Part shown: in pieces, positions 17,724 through 24,898 of the stretch | Layout: every line of letters starts with the position of its first letter | Numbering within the stretch: position 1 is the stretch's first letter | Assembly: GCF_003574315.2 (NCBI RefSeq) | Contig: NZ_AP025739.1 | Span: 248,001 to 312,000 of the forward strand | DNA length: 64,000 nt | DNA from: Capsulimonas corticalis | Lineage (GTDB): Bacteria > Armatimonadota > Armatimonadia > Armatimonadales > Capsulimonadaceae | Reading direction: 5' to 3' | Notes under the pieces: model-generated | The model's database searches: none | The model's input: only the letters and a program-made list of their open reading frames with translations | Told to the model about the DNA's origin: nothing | Position numbers and translations under genes: made by a program

Positions 17724-18424
17724 TGTTAAGCATTCAAAATCTCAATGTCAACTACGGCGAAAGCCGTGTCCTGCACGATGTCTCCATGGATGTCGCCGAC
17801 GGCAGCGTCGTCTGCCTGATGGGCCGCAACGGCGTCGGCAAGACAACCTTGCTCAAGAGCATCATGGGGATCTTGAAAGCGCGCGGCGGCCATGTCACCT
17901 TCGGCGGCGCGGACATGACCACGCGTCCGCCCAACGTCCGCGCCCAGTCGGGCATCGGCTACGTCCCGCAGGGACGCGGCATCTTCCCCTATCTCACCGT
18001 CTACGAGAACCTGCTGATGGGCCTGGAAGCCTTTGGAAGCAAAAAGCGCGACATGAGCGGCATCGACCGTGTCTACGGGACCTTCCCGGTGCTCAAGGAG
18101 ATGGCCGGCCGAACGGCCGGCGCGCTCAGCGGCGGCCAGCAGCAGCAGCTCGCCATCGGCCGCGCCCTTGTCCGCCACCCCAAACTTCTCGTGCTCGACG
18201 AGCCCACGGAAGGCGTCCAGCCCTCGATCATGCACGAGATCGAAAACGTCATCGCCTCCCTGCGCGACGACGGCGGCATGGCGATCCTCCTCGTCGAGCA
18301 GTTCCTCGACTTCGCCCTGCGCGTCGGCGACCGTTATTACGTGATGGAGACCGGCCGCATCGTCTCCCAAGGCTCCATGGCCGAGTTCTCCGACGACGTG
18401 GCGCGGGAATACCTGGCGGTGTAA
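17723..18424 (+). CDS. urtE: Urea ABC transporter ATPase UrtE
   Basis: This LivF-type ATPase has 233 aa, starting MLSIQNLNVNYGES at the ATG that overlaps the urtD stop. Walker A is GRNGVGKTT (residues 34-42), the signature is LSGGQQQQLAIGRAL, Walker B is LLVLDEPTEGVQPSI, and the switch His is replaced in sequence by Gln (LLVEQFLDFA), as is normal for LivF/UrtE. It forms the second half of the ATPase heterodimer. It is the last gene of the porin-urt operon; no urease genes follow in this window, so urea breakdown must be encoded elsewhere or by another route. Confidence 0.95.
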   Translation: MLSIQNLNVNYGESRVLHDVSMDVADGSVVCLMGRNGVGKTTLLKSIMGILKARGGHVTFGGADMTTRPPNVRAQSGIGYVPQGRGIFPYLTVYENLLMGLEAFGSKKRDMSGIDRVYGTFPVLKEMAGRTAGALSGGQQQQLAIGRALVRHPKLLVLDEPTEGVQPSIMHEIENVIASLRDDGGMAILLVEQFLDFALRVGDRYYVMETGRIVSQGSMAEFSDDVAREYLAV

Positions 18425-19205
18425 GGAGCGGCCCTTCAGCAACACGACTGATTTTCGCGCCCCAAAGTTGAATCAGGCTGTGGATATTGACGCAATTCCC
18501 ACGGGAAAGACCGGCGATTGATGTGTTTTGCCGATTTAATGACGCAAAACGCATAAACCGCCGCCTCTGAATCCACCGTATTCTCATGTGATTGCGCGGC
18601 TAACGTCATCCTCGCGCGCTAATCCTCACAAGAGTAGTTTCTTCGCGTACCGGGCAATAAATTACCCGGCTGGGGCGCTTCGCATTAAGGACCCCGCAAT
18701 AAATTACGGGGCTGGGGGCGCTTCGCGCCGACCGTCCGTACCGGACGGAAGATTGCCAACGCAAACGATCACATTCTTCCGTCCGGTACGGTGGGCGCCC
18801 TTTGGGCACTGGTTGCGAAGCAACCCCCAGCCCCGTATTTCAATGCGGGGGCAGAGTCAGCTCCGTAATTTATTGCGAGATCGAAAAATACTCCCCCTGT
18901 GAAGCGCTCTCATCCCGAATCGATACATCCCCAATTCGCACAGTTTCTCACGGAAGAATCCCATGACGTAAGAAATGGTCTTGACACGTCAAGCCAAACG
19001 TGATAGACTTTGCTGTCTTGATATACTACGTAATACTATATTCATCAAGGCAGCTCGCCTACCGGAATCGCAATATCAGTTTCTTAGCGATAAATGCAAT
19101 TCAGAAGAAAAGAGGAGGTTCAATCACCGAAAACACATGCTGCGGAGCTGGCGTTAAGATTAAGTATTATTGCCACAAATGCTGTTTACTCAAAAGGAGA
19201 ATCCA
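18425..19205. other. Gene-free 780-bp region with palindromic repeats
   Basis: No convincing gene is seen. It holds CCGGG/CCCGG around AATAAATTA at 18650-18669, a similar CCCCG/CGGGG element near 18692-18711, and a perfect 17-bp inverted repeat (18736-18752 with 18775-18791, arm CCGTACCGGACGGAAGA). The words CCCAGCCCCG and GCAATAAATTA recur in both orientations up to about 18880. It then ends in the promoter of the next gene. The repeats look like a multi-copy intergenic family rather than a gene. Confidence 0.75.
18981..19009 (+). promoter_or_regulatory. Promoter of the large secreted protein gene
   Basis: TTGACA (18981-18986) and TAGACT (19004-19009) are spaced 17 bp. About 190 nt of AT-richer leader follow before the ATG at 19206. 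Confidence 0.72.
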
Positions 19206-22200
19206 ATGTCGTATTTGAGACCATCGCGGACGGCCGCGTTGATCGGAGCGATCGGCTTCTTGGGAGGCGCGGCCAGCCGGCCGGCGCTCGCTCAAATGCC
19301 TGGCAGCTACACCACATCCTGGCTCGGCGACACATTTGGGCAGGGTGGCTCCTCCACCGCGACCGGGCAATACTGGATGCAGGATTATATCGCGCAGATG
19401 ACCGTCCAATCTGACGGGACATGCTGGACATCCGGCCCCTGGGATGAAGGCGGGCGCACTAATGGCGAGTATAAAGACGGCCTTGTGGTCGGCAACCAGA
19501 ACAATAACATCAATAACCAGTCGGTCTCCGTCGGCGGGCATACCTGGACCATCAACGGCGCCAGCGTCACCAGCGACGACGGGCGCTCGCTGCCCAGTCC
19601 CGGCGCGCCGGGCGCGCTGGGAGTCGCCAGCAACGGCCAGCTTCTGGTGGCCGACAACGGCTCACGCTCGCAGGTCCTATTCTACAATGTCTCCGGAACT
19701 CCCAGTCTGGCCGGAACTTTCGGCGTGCAGGGTGGAATCAGCGCTTCCTATACGGCGACATATGACGTGCCGGCGGCCACCAACTCCCCCGACTACCCCA
19801 CCGGAACCTATGGCCCCGGCGTCTACCATCCGTTCAAACTCTGGAATATGACCGGGGTCGGCGAGGACAGCACGGGACGGCTCTTTGTCAGTCGCGAGGA
19901 CACGGGCGGCGGCAGCGCCATTCTGTGCTTCAAGCAAAACGGCAGCGGCAACTGGGTGCTGAACTGGCGGATCGAAGGCTATTGCTTTGTGGACAATGTG
20001 GATTTCGACGCCTCCACGGACGGCCAGGATGTCTACGGCGTCCAGGAGCATTACAAGATGGATTACACGCAGACCCTTCCGGGCGCCGAGTGGTCCATCT
20101 ACGGCTTTACGGCGGACAATCTGCATTACCTGAACGATCCGCGCAATGTCGACACCGTGCATGCAGGCCAGGAACATGGATTGACTTCCTGTTGGTATCG
20201 TAATGTCGGCGGTCACCGTCTGCTTTTCGTCGAGGGCATGACGACCCAGATGCTCAATATCTTCCGCTTCCAGAGTGGAAACGACGTCGCCGTTCCCACG
20301 GGCCTCGTCATGGAGACAAGCCATACCATCTATGGCGTATCCAACGGATTGTTCTGGCCGCCCAACCGGCCGGCGTCCGGCAGCGGCACGACGATCTGGA
20401 GCGACACCAACGACGACGGCAATTACCAGAGCGGCGAGTTCAGCGCGGCCTCCTATGGGTACACCTACGGCCAGTGGATCGACAGCGCCGGCAATATCTG
20501 GTGGGGAGGCAATCCTCTTGTCGAGAGCAAGCTCACCTCGTTCGACTCGGCCGGCAATCCGGTCTACGCCAGCTCCGGCGTGCAGAGCTTCAATATCAGC
20601 GGCATGCCCAGTGTCGGCAACATCCAATACGAAGAAGCGCAGGACCGCATGGTGCTGTGCGATAAGGCGGGAGAAGGTCTGACCGGGGGCAGCATCTATG
20701 TCATCAACGGATGGAGCACCGGCAACAGAACGGCGACAAAAGTGTTCACGATGACGAGCAATCAGCCGACGGGCTTCAGCGCGGCCGGCGACTATCTCTT
20801 TGAAGTCGGTTACGCCAGCCGAGGCAAGGTCTGGGTGCATAGCCTGGTGGACGGATCGCTGACCGGCACGATGGATGTTCCCTCGTCCCTGGGCGGCAAC
20901 GGCTACAGCGGCAACGTGGACATCGGCTACGGGATCCACGCCTTCAAGCGAGCCAATGGCGAGTACGAGGTCGCGGTCGAGGACGATTATATGGCGAAGG
21001 TCCTTCTGTATCGATGGAACCCCAATGGCGCCGTGGGCGGAGGCGGAACGCCGGAAGCGGCGTACCATGGACCGCACAATATTCCCGGCTCGATGGAGGC
21101 GGAGGATTACGACACCGGCGGGCAGGGCGTCGGCTACAACCAGACCAACGCCGGAGGACAGACAGGGTATCGAACGGACAACAACGGCGCCATCGAAGCG
21201 AACACCGCCGACAACAACGGCTACGATATCGGCTGGGCGGGATCCGGGCAGTGGGCGAAATATACCGTCGTCGTGGCCTCCGCCGGCGCTTACACGGTCA
21301 GCTTCCGCGTGGCGTCGCCCACCGGACAAACCGGCGCATTCCACCTTCAGGACGCCAACGGCAACAATCTGAGCGGCCCGATCAACGTTCCCAATACGGG
21401 CGCCTGGAACGCCTGGCAGAATGTGACGGCGACCGTGACGCTTCCGGCGGGATCCCAGATTCTGGAAATTGTCCAGGACAACTCCGGCTGGAATCTCGAC
21501 AGCATCAGCTTCGCCGCCAGCACCGGAACCGGAACGACGTCTTATGAGGCGGAAGCCACGGCCAATACGATCGGCAATGGCGCTTATGTCGACACCAACT
21601 CGGCGGCGTCCGGCGGACAGGTCGTCCGCTACATCGGCGGCTCCGCCGATGGATATGTGACGGTCAACAACGTGATGGAAAGCGCCGCCAGCACGCAGAC
21701 AATGACCGTTTACTACTACACCGGCGCGCGAAACTTCGCGGTCAGCGTCAACGGCGGCGCCGACCAGACGCTGACCTGCTCGAACGCCAACGGCGGCTCG
21801 GTCACGATGGCCGTGACGCTCAGCGCCGGCGCCAACACGATCAAATTCCACAACGCCGCAAGTTATGCGCCCGATCTGGACCGCATCACCGTCACCGGCG
21901 CCACGACGCCCTCCGCGCCTTCCGCTCCCACCGGCCTGACGGCGGCGGCGGGCAACGCCCAGGTCGCTCTCTCCTGGACCGCCGCTTCCGGGGCGACCAG
22001 CTACAGCATCTTCCGAGGTACAGCGTCCGGAGGAGAAAGCGCGACGGCCATCGTGACCGGCGTGACGGGAACGACCTATACCAACACGGGCCTGACCAAC
22101 GGAACGACCTACTATTACGAGGTCAAGGCCGTCAACAGCGCGGGAAGCAGCGGATACTCGAACGAGGCGTCCGCGAAGCCTGTCGCCCCCACGGCTCCGG

Positions 22201-22826
22201 CAGCCCCCACTGGCCTGGCGGCGACGGCGGGCAATGCCCAGGTCTCGCTGTCCTGGACGGCCTCCTCGGGAGCGACCAGCTACAGCATCTTCCGGGGAAC
22301 GACTTCGGGGGGTGAGAGCGCGACGGCGATTGCGACCGGCGTGACGGGGACAACCTACACCAACACAGGCCTGACCAACGGAACGACGTACTACTATGAG
22401 GTCAAGGCGGTCAACAGCGCCGGAAGCAGCGGCTACTCCAACGAAGACCTGGCCGAGCCGGGAACCTTGCCGGACCTGATCGTCACGGCCCTTACCTGGA
22501 CGCCGGCCGCGCCCGCCAGCGGATCGGCCGTCACCTTCACCACCACGGTTCGCAATATCGGCGCGGCCGCGACACCCTCCGGAACGGTGGTGGGCGTCGG
22601 CTACAGCGTCAGCGGCCTGGGAACGGTAACCTGGGAGGATCAAGACTCAACATCGCTGGCGGCGGGCGCTTCACGCGCCGAAACCGCCACCGGCGGCTCC
22701 TCCGGCAAGACCTGGACTGCGGCTTCCGGCTCCTATACGATCACGGCGTTCGTGGACGACGTGAACCGTATCTCGGAGCAAAACGAGAGCAACAACACGC
22801 TCGCGAAATCGCTGACCGTTCCATAA
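19206..22826 (+). CDS. Secreted multidomain protein: CBM6-like, FnIII x2, CARDB
   Basis: This is a 1206-aa exported protein. The ATG at 19206 follows AAAAGGAGAATCC. The signal peptide ends PALA-Q (about residue 30). Residues 31-610 are rich in Gly, Asn, Trp and Tyr with propeller-like repeats (VASNGQLLVADNG, VGEDSTGRLFVSREDTGGG), but show no catalytic motif I recognise. Then come a CBM6-like domain (about 618-771, SMEAEDYDTGGQG), a second related module (778-898), two near-identical fibronectin type III domains (about 903-993 and 996-1083) and a C-terminal CARDB domain (PDLIVTALTW to the end). It probably binds polysaccharide on or outside the cell. It stands alone with its own promoter and a terminator hairpin directly after it. 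Confidence 0.85.
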   Translation: MSYLRPSRTAALIGAIGFLGGAASRPALAQMPGSYTTSWLGDTFGQGGSSTATGQYWMQDYIAQMTVQSDGTCWTSGPWDEGGRTNGEYKDGLVVGNQNNNINNQSVSVGGHTWTINGASVTSDDGRSLPSPGAPGALGVASNGQLLVADNGSRSQVLFYNVSGTPSLAGTFGVQGGISASYTATYDVPAATNSPDYPTGTYGPGVYHPFKLWNMTGVGEDSTGRLFVSREDTGGGSAILCFKQNGSGNWVLNWRIEGYCFVDNVDFDASTDGQDVYGVQEHYKMDYTQTLPGAEWSIYGFTADNLHYLNDPRNVDTVHAGQEHGLTSCWYRNVGGHRLLFVEGMTTQMLNIFRFQSGNDVAVPTGLVMETSHTIYGVSNGLFWPPNRPASGSGTTIWSDTNDDGNYQSGEFSAASYGYTYGQWIDSAGNIWWGGNPLVESKLTSFDSAGNPVYASSGVQSFNISGMPSVGNIQYEEAQDRMVLCDKAGEGLTGGSIYVINGWSTGNRTATKVFTMTSNQPTGFSAAGDYLFEVGYASRGKVWVHSLVDGSLTGTMDVPSSLGGNGYSGNVDIGYGIHAFKRANGEYEVAVEDDYMAKVLLYRWNPNGAVGGGGTPEAAYHGPHNIPGSMEAEDYDTGGQGVGYNQTNAGGQTGYRTDNNGAIEANTADNNGYDIGWAGSGQWAKYTVVVASAGAYTVSFRVASPTGQTGAFHLQDANGNNLSGPINVPNTGAWNAWQNVTATVTLPAGSQILEIVQDNSGWNLDSISFAASTGTGTTSYEAEATANTIGNGAYVDTNSAASGGQVVRYIGGSADGYVTVNNVMESAASTQTMTVYYYTGARNFAVSVNGGADQTLTCSNANGGSVTMAVTLSAGANTIKFHNAASYAPDLDRITVTGATTPSAPSAPTGLTAAAGNAQVALSWTAASGATSYSIFRGTASGGESATAIVTGVTGTTYTNTGLTNGTTYYYEVKAVNSAGSSGYSNEASAKPVAPTAPAAPTGLAATAGNAQVSLSWTASSGATSYSIFRGTTSGGESATAIATGVTGTTYTNTGLTNGTTYYYEVKAVNSAGSSGYSNEDLAEPGTLPDLIVTALTWTPAAPASGSAVTFTTTVRNIGAAATPSGTVVGVGYSVSGLGTVTWEDQDSTSLAAGASRAETATGGSSGKTWTAASGSYTITAFVDDVNRISEQNESNNTLAKSLTVP

Positions 22827-22831
22827 ATGGC

Positions 22832-22866
22832 GGAAGCCGCCGGCGAGAAAATCGCCGGCGGCTTCC
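22832..22866 (+). terminator. Long hairpin after the secreted protein gene
   Basis: GGAAGCCGCCGGCGA (22832-22846) pairs perfectly with TCGCCGGCGGCTTCC (22852-22866) around a GAAAA loop. The T-run expected after it is missing, so it may act as an mRNA 3' stabiliser or a factor-assisted stop. Confidence 0.7.
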
Positions 22867-22916
22867 GAACGCGGGATCATTTCCCCACGATTTCCAGATT
22901 CGAATTCTCAGAGCGT

Positions 22917-22954
22917 GTAAAGAAAGTCTCAGCACAGATAGGGACTTTCTTTAC
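22917..22954. terminator. Bidirectional hairpin near the HxlR gene end
   Basis: GTAAAGAAAGTC (22917-22928) and GACTTTCTTTAC (22943-22954) form a perfect 12-bp stem with a 14-nt loop. It lies 6 nt beyond the HxlR stop codon and would terminate that minus-strand gene. Confidence 0.65.
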
Positions 22955-22960
22955 GCGCTT

Positions 22961-23311
22961 TTAGGGCTGGCGCCGGTCGCTTGTCATTTGCTGATAGCGT
23001 TCTCCCCAATCGCGCAAGCTCATCAAGGCAGGCTCCAGGCTTCGCCCCAATTCCGTCAGACTGTATTCCACGCACGGCGGGACGCTGGGAAACACCTCAC
23101 GATGCACCACGCCGGAGGCCTCCAGTTCACGGAGCTGAAGGGTCATCATTCGCTGGGTCACCTGCGGCATCAACCGCCGAAGCTCGTTGTAGCGACGGCT
23201 CCCACCGGTCAAGCAGTATAAAATCGCGCCCTTCCACCGCCCCCCAATGATATGAAGACCGGCCTCCAGAGGGCACTCGTCGCGCATGGCGCTGATCAGA
23301 TCTGCGGGCAT
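22961..23311 (-). CDS. HxlR-family transcriptional regulator, 116 aa
   Basis: This is a small winged-helix regulator. The family signature is intact: CPLEAGLHIIGGRWKGAILYCL (here CPLEAGLHIIGGRWKG), then RRYNELRRLMPQVTQRMMTLQLRELE, and the wing region HREVFPSVPPCVEYSLTELG (PPCVEYSLTELG). The Cys at the start of CPLEAG is the position that often senses quinones, aldehydes or thiol stress in HxlR/QorR-type proteins. It is divergent from an FMN azoreductase, and a perfect inverted repeat lies between them. YodB-azoreductase control in Bacillus is the closest known analogy; the signal here is inferred. Confidence 0.92.
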   Translation of the reverse strand: MPADLISAMRDECPLEAGLHIIGGRWKGAILYCLTGGSRRYNELRRLMPQVTQRMMTLQLRELEASGVVHREVFPSVPPCVEYSLTELGRSLEPALMSLRDWGERYQQMTSDRRQP

Positions 23312-23367
23312 CTCGGTGGCTTTCCTTCCTCATCAAAGTCTCACTCAGGATCAAATTTGTTCCTACG

Positions 23368-23391
23368 CTACAAGAATGTGCGTTCTTGTAG
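23368..23391. promoter_or_regulatory. HxlR-type operator
   Basis: CTACAAGAA (23368-23376) and TTCTTGTAG (23383-23391) are perfect 9-bp arms around a 6-nt spacer. The site lies between the divergent HxlR and azoreductase genes, 62 nt before the azoreductase ATG. Confidence 0.8.
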
Positions 23392-23453
23392 GCGAGTTCC
23401 CGCGCCTGTATACTGGAGCATCAATAATACAGCAGAGTTCTGGGAGGAACAGT

Positions 23454-24086
23454 ATGAGGAAATTATTGCACGTAGACTCCAGCCCGCGCGTGGAGCGATC
23501 GCATACTCGCCGGCTGAGCGCGGAGTTTGTCGAATCCTGGCGAGACTCACACCCCGAGACGAACATCGTCTACCGGGATATCGGGCGAAATCCGATTCCG
23601 CATGTCACCGAGGAATGGATAGGGGCCGCCTTCACTCCCACGAATCAGCGTACGAGCGCCCAGCTCGACACGCTTGCGCTAAGCGATCGGTTGGTGGACG
23701 AACTACTGGAGGCGGATGTCTATGTGATGGGCATTCCCATGTACAACTTCGGCGTGTCAAGCGGCTTCAAAGCCTACATCGATCAGATCGTCCGAATAGG
23801 CCGCACGTTTCTCTTCGAGCCGCAAGACCCAGGCGCAATCTACAAACCGCTTCTGACGGGGAAGACGCTATATGTGATTACCGCCAGCGGCGATTCCGGA
23901 TATGAACCAGGCGGCGTGAACGCCCGCATCAATCATCTGGCTCCATATCTTCACACCGTGTTCCAATTTATCGGAGTGACGGATATTTCGGTCATTAGCG
24001 TCGGCAGCGATGAGTTTGGAGGGGAGAGGCTTCAGGATTCGCTGGCGCGGGCGCGCAAGGCGATCGCCGAAATATCGGCGCGTTAG
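23454..24086 (+). CDS. azoR: FMN-dependent NADH:quinone/azo reductase
   Basis: This is a flavodoxin-fold reductase of 210 aa that reduces quinones and azo bonds by two electrons with NADH. The FMN-binding features are MRKLLHVDSSPR at the start, MGIPMYNFGVSSGFKAYIDQI (here GIPMYNFGVSSGFK) at about residue 95, and the ITASGDSGY loop near residue 140. GGGAGGAACAGT precedes the ATG. Expression is probably controlled by the divergent HxlR protein through the inverted repeat at 23368-23391, giving a quinone- or electrophile-stress response. Confidence 0.92.
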   Translation: MRKLLHVDSSPRVERSHTRRLSAEFVESWRDSHPETNIVYRDIGRNPIPHVTEEWIGAAFTPTNQRTSAQLDTLALSDRLVDELLEADVYVMGIPMYNFGVSSGFKAYIDQIVRIGRTFLFEPQDPGAIYKPLLTGKTLYVITASGDSGYEPGGVNARINHLAPYLHTVFQFIGVTDISVISVGSDEFGGERLQDSLARARKAIAEISAR

Positions 24087-24115
24087 CCGAGGGATCCGTC
24101 CGGCGAATCCCTCGG
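24087..24115 (+). terminator. Hairpin after azoR
   Basis: CCGAGGGAT (24087-24095) pairs with ATCCCTCGG (24107-24115) directly after the stop codon. There is no strong T-run. It also lies at the end of the convergent zinc-finger gene. Confidence 0.6.
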
Positions 24116-24128
24116 TGAGACAACCAGG

Positions 24129-24389
24129 TCAGACTTCGATCTCATCCACGTAGCACCAGCGCCAGTCTTCGCCGGGCTGGAACGATTGCATGATGGGGTG
24201 CTGGGTCGCATGGAAGTGCTTCGTCGCATGCTTGTTTTTGGACGAATCGCAGCAGCCGACGTGGCCGCACTCCAGGCAAAGTCTCAGGTGGACCCACGAA
24301 TCGCCGGACTCCAGGCACTCCTCGCAGCCCTGCGGCGTTTTAGGCTCTACGTCTTTGATCTGGTCCAGGTGTGTACATTTTTGCGGCAT
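24129..24389 (-). CDS. UBP-type zinc-finger protein, 86 aa
   Basis: This single-domain zf-UBP protein starts MPQKCTHLDQI. Cys5, His7, Cys22, Cys25, Cys38, Cys41, Cys46 and Cys47, with the His residues of HATKHFHATQHP (54-64), supply the three zinc sites of the fold. In eukaryotes the domain binds the free C-terminus of ubiquitin; bacterial stand-alone copies have no settled role. GGAG precedes the ATG. It is the last gene of the long minus-strand cluster, 47 nt after the DUF1573 gene. A copy encoding the identical 86 residues lies at 35614-35871, where it is fused to a LacI fragment. Confidence 0.9.
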   Translation of the reverse strand: MPQKCTHLDQIKDVEPKTPQGCEECLESGDSWVHLRLCLECGHVGCCDSSKNKHATKHFHATQHPIMQSFQPGEDWRWCYVDEIEV

Positions 24390-24432
24390 GAAGTTACTCC
24401 GGTTTTGAAGACTGAAGAAAGTATACCCAGAC
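24130..24432. repeat. 303-bp duplicated block, copy A
   Basis: This block covers the whole zinc-finger gene plus 43 bp upstream. It aligns without gaps to 35612-35914 with four mismatches, all silent or non-coding. Homology stops abruptly at CAGACTTC on one side and CCAGAC on the other. Confidence 0.95.
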
Positions 24433-24436
24433 CCGC

Positions 24437-24859
24437 CTACCTCACTTCTGCGCGAATGGCCCCTCGATCGATCTGACCGGTCAGCAGCAGCCACGTTTCC
24501 ACTCGCTGACCGCCGTGAGTGGTGGCGAAACATGCGCCGGCGGAAATATTGTTTGTGTCTTCGAGTTTGACACGCAAGGTCACATCGGCTTTGCCATGAG
24601 CGGGAATCACGGCGGCGGAAGCCTGTGCGGTGGTGCATTCACACCCGGTTGTCACGATCGAAAGGCCAACAGGAAAGGAGTGTGGATTGTTCAATCGATA
24701 AACATGCGTCAATGGGTGGCCGGCGGGCGTTCTCCCCGCATCGTACACCAATCCTCCCAGAACGCTAACATTCGGCGTTTCAGAGCCGCGCACTTTTGAG
24801 GCGACGCCCACGCCGACAAGCACGGAAACGGCGATAAGCGCAACAATCGAGATTCGCAT
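24437..24859 (-). CDS. DUF1573-like exported protein, 140 aa
   Basis: The N-terminal hydrophobic segment (MRISIVALIAVSVLVGVGVA) is a signal peptide or anchor. The remainder is a small immunoglobulin-like domain with NNPHSFPVGLSIVTTGCECTTA (key part TTGCECTTA) and IPAHGKADVTLRVKL. The Cys-x-Cys after a turn and the following Pro/Gly strand are characteristic of DUF1573. Start at 24859 is preferred because AGGGAG stands 5 nt before it. It lies 39 nt downstream of the transglycosylase fusion gene and 47 nt before the zinc-finger gene. The role of the family is unknown; a second copy is at 33532. Confidence 0.75.
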   Translation of the reverse strand: MRISIVALIAVSVLVGVGVASKVRGSETPNVSVLGGLVYDAGRTPAGHPLTHVYRLNNPHSFPVGLSIVTTGCECTTAQASAAVIPAHGKADVTLRVKLEDTNNISAGACFATTHGGQRVETWLLLTGQIDRGAIRAEVR

Positions 24860-24898
24860 AAGCACTCCCTGGCGATGAAAAGTTCCGAATCTGTGGAT

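Noticed and set aside
21915-22455. Two near-identical direct repeats, considered as a recent duplication or CRISPR-like array
   Set aside because: They are in-frame fibronectin type III domains within one secreted protein, a common domain duplication.
19677-22643. Very long open frame (988 codons) on the minus strand opposite the secreted CBM/FnIII protein gene
   Set aside because: It is Arg/Gly/Ala-rich low-complexity sequence lying entirely antisense to a gene with clear domains; high GC codon bias keeps the frame open. No ribosome site or family motif.
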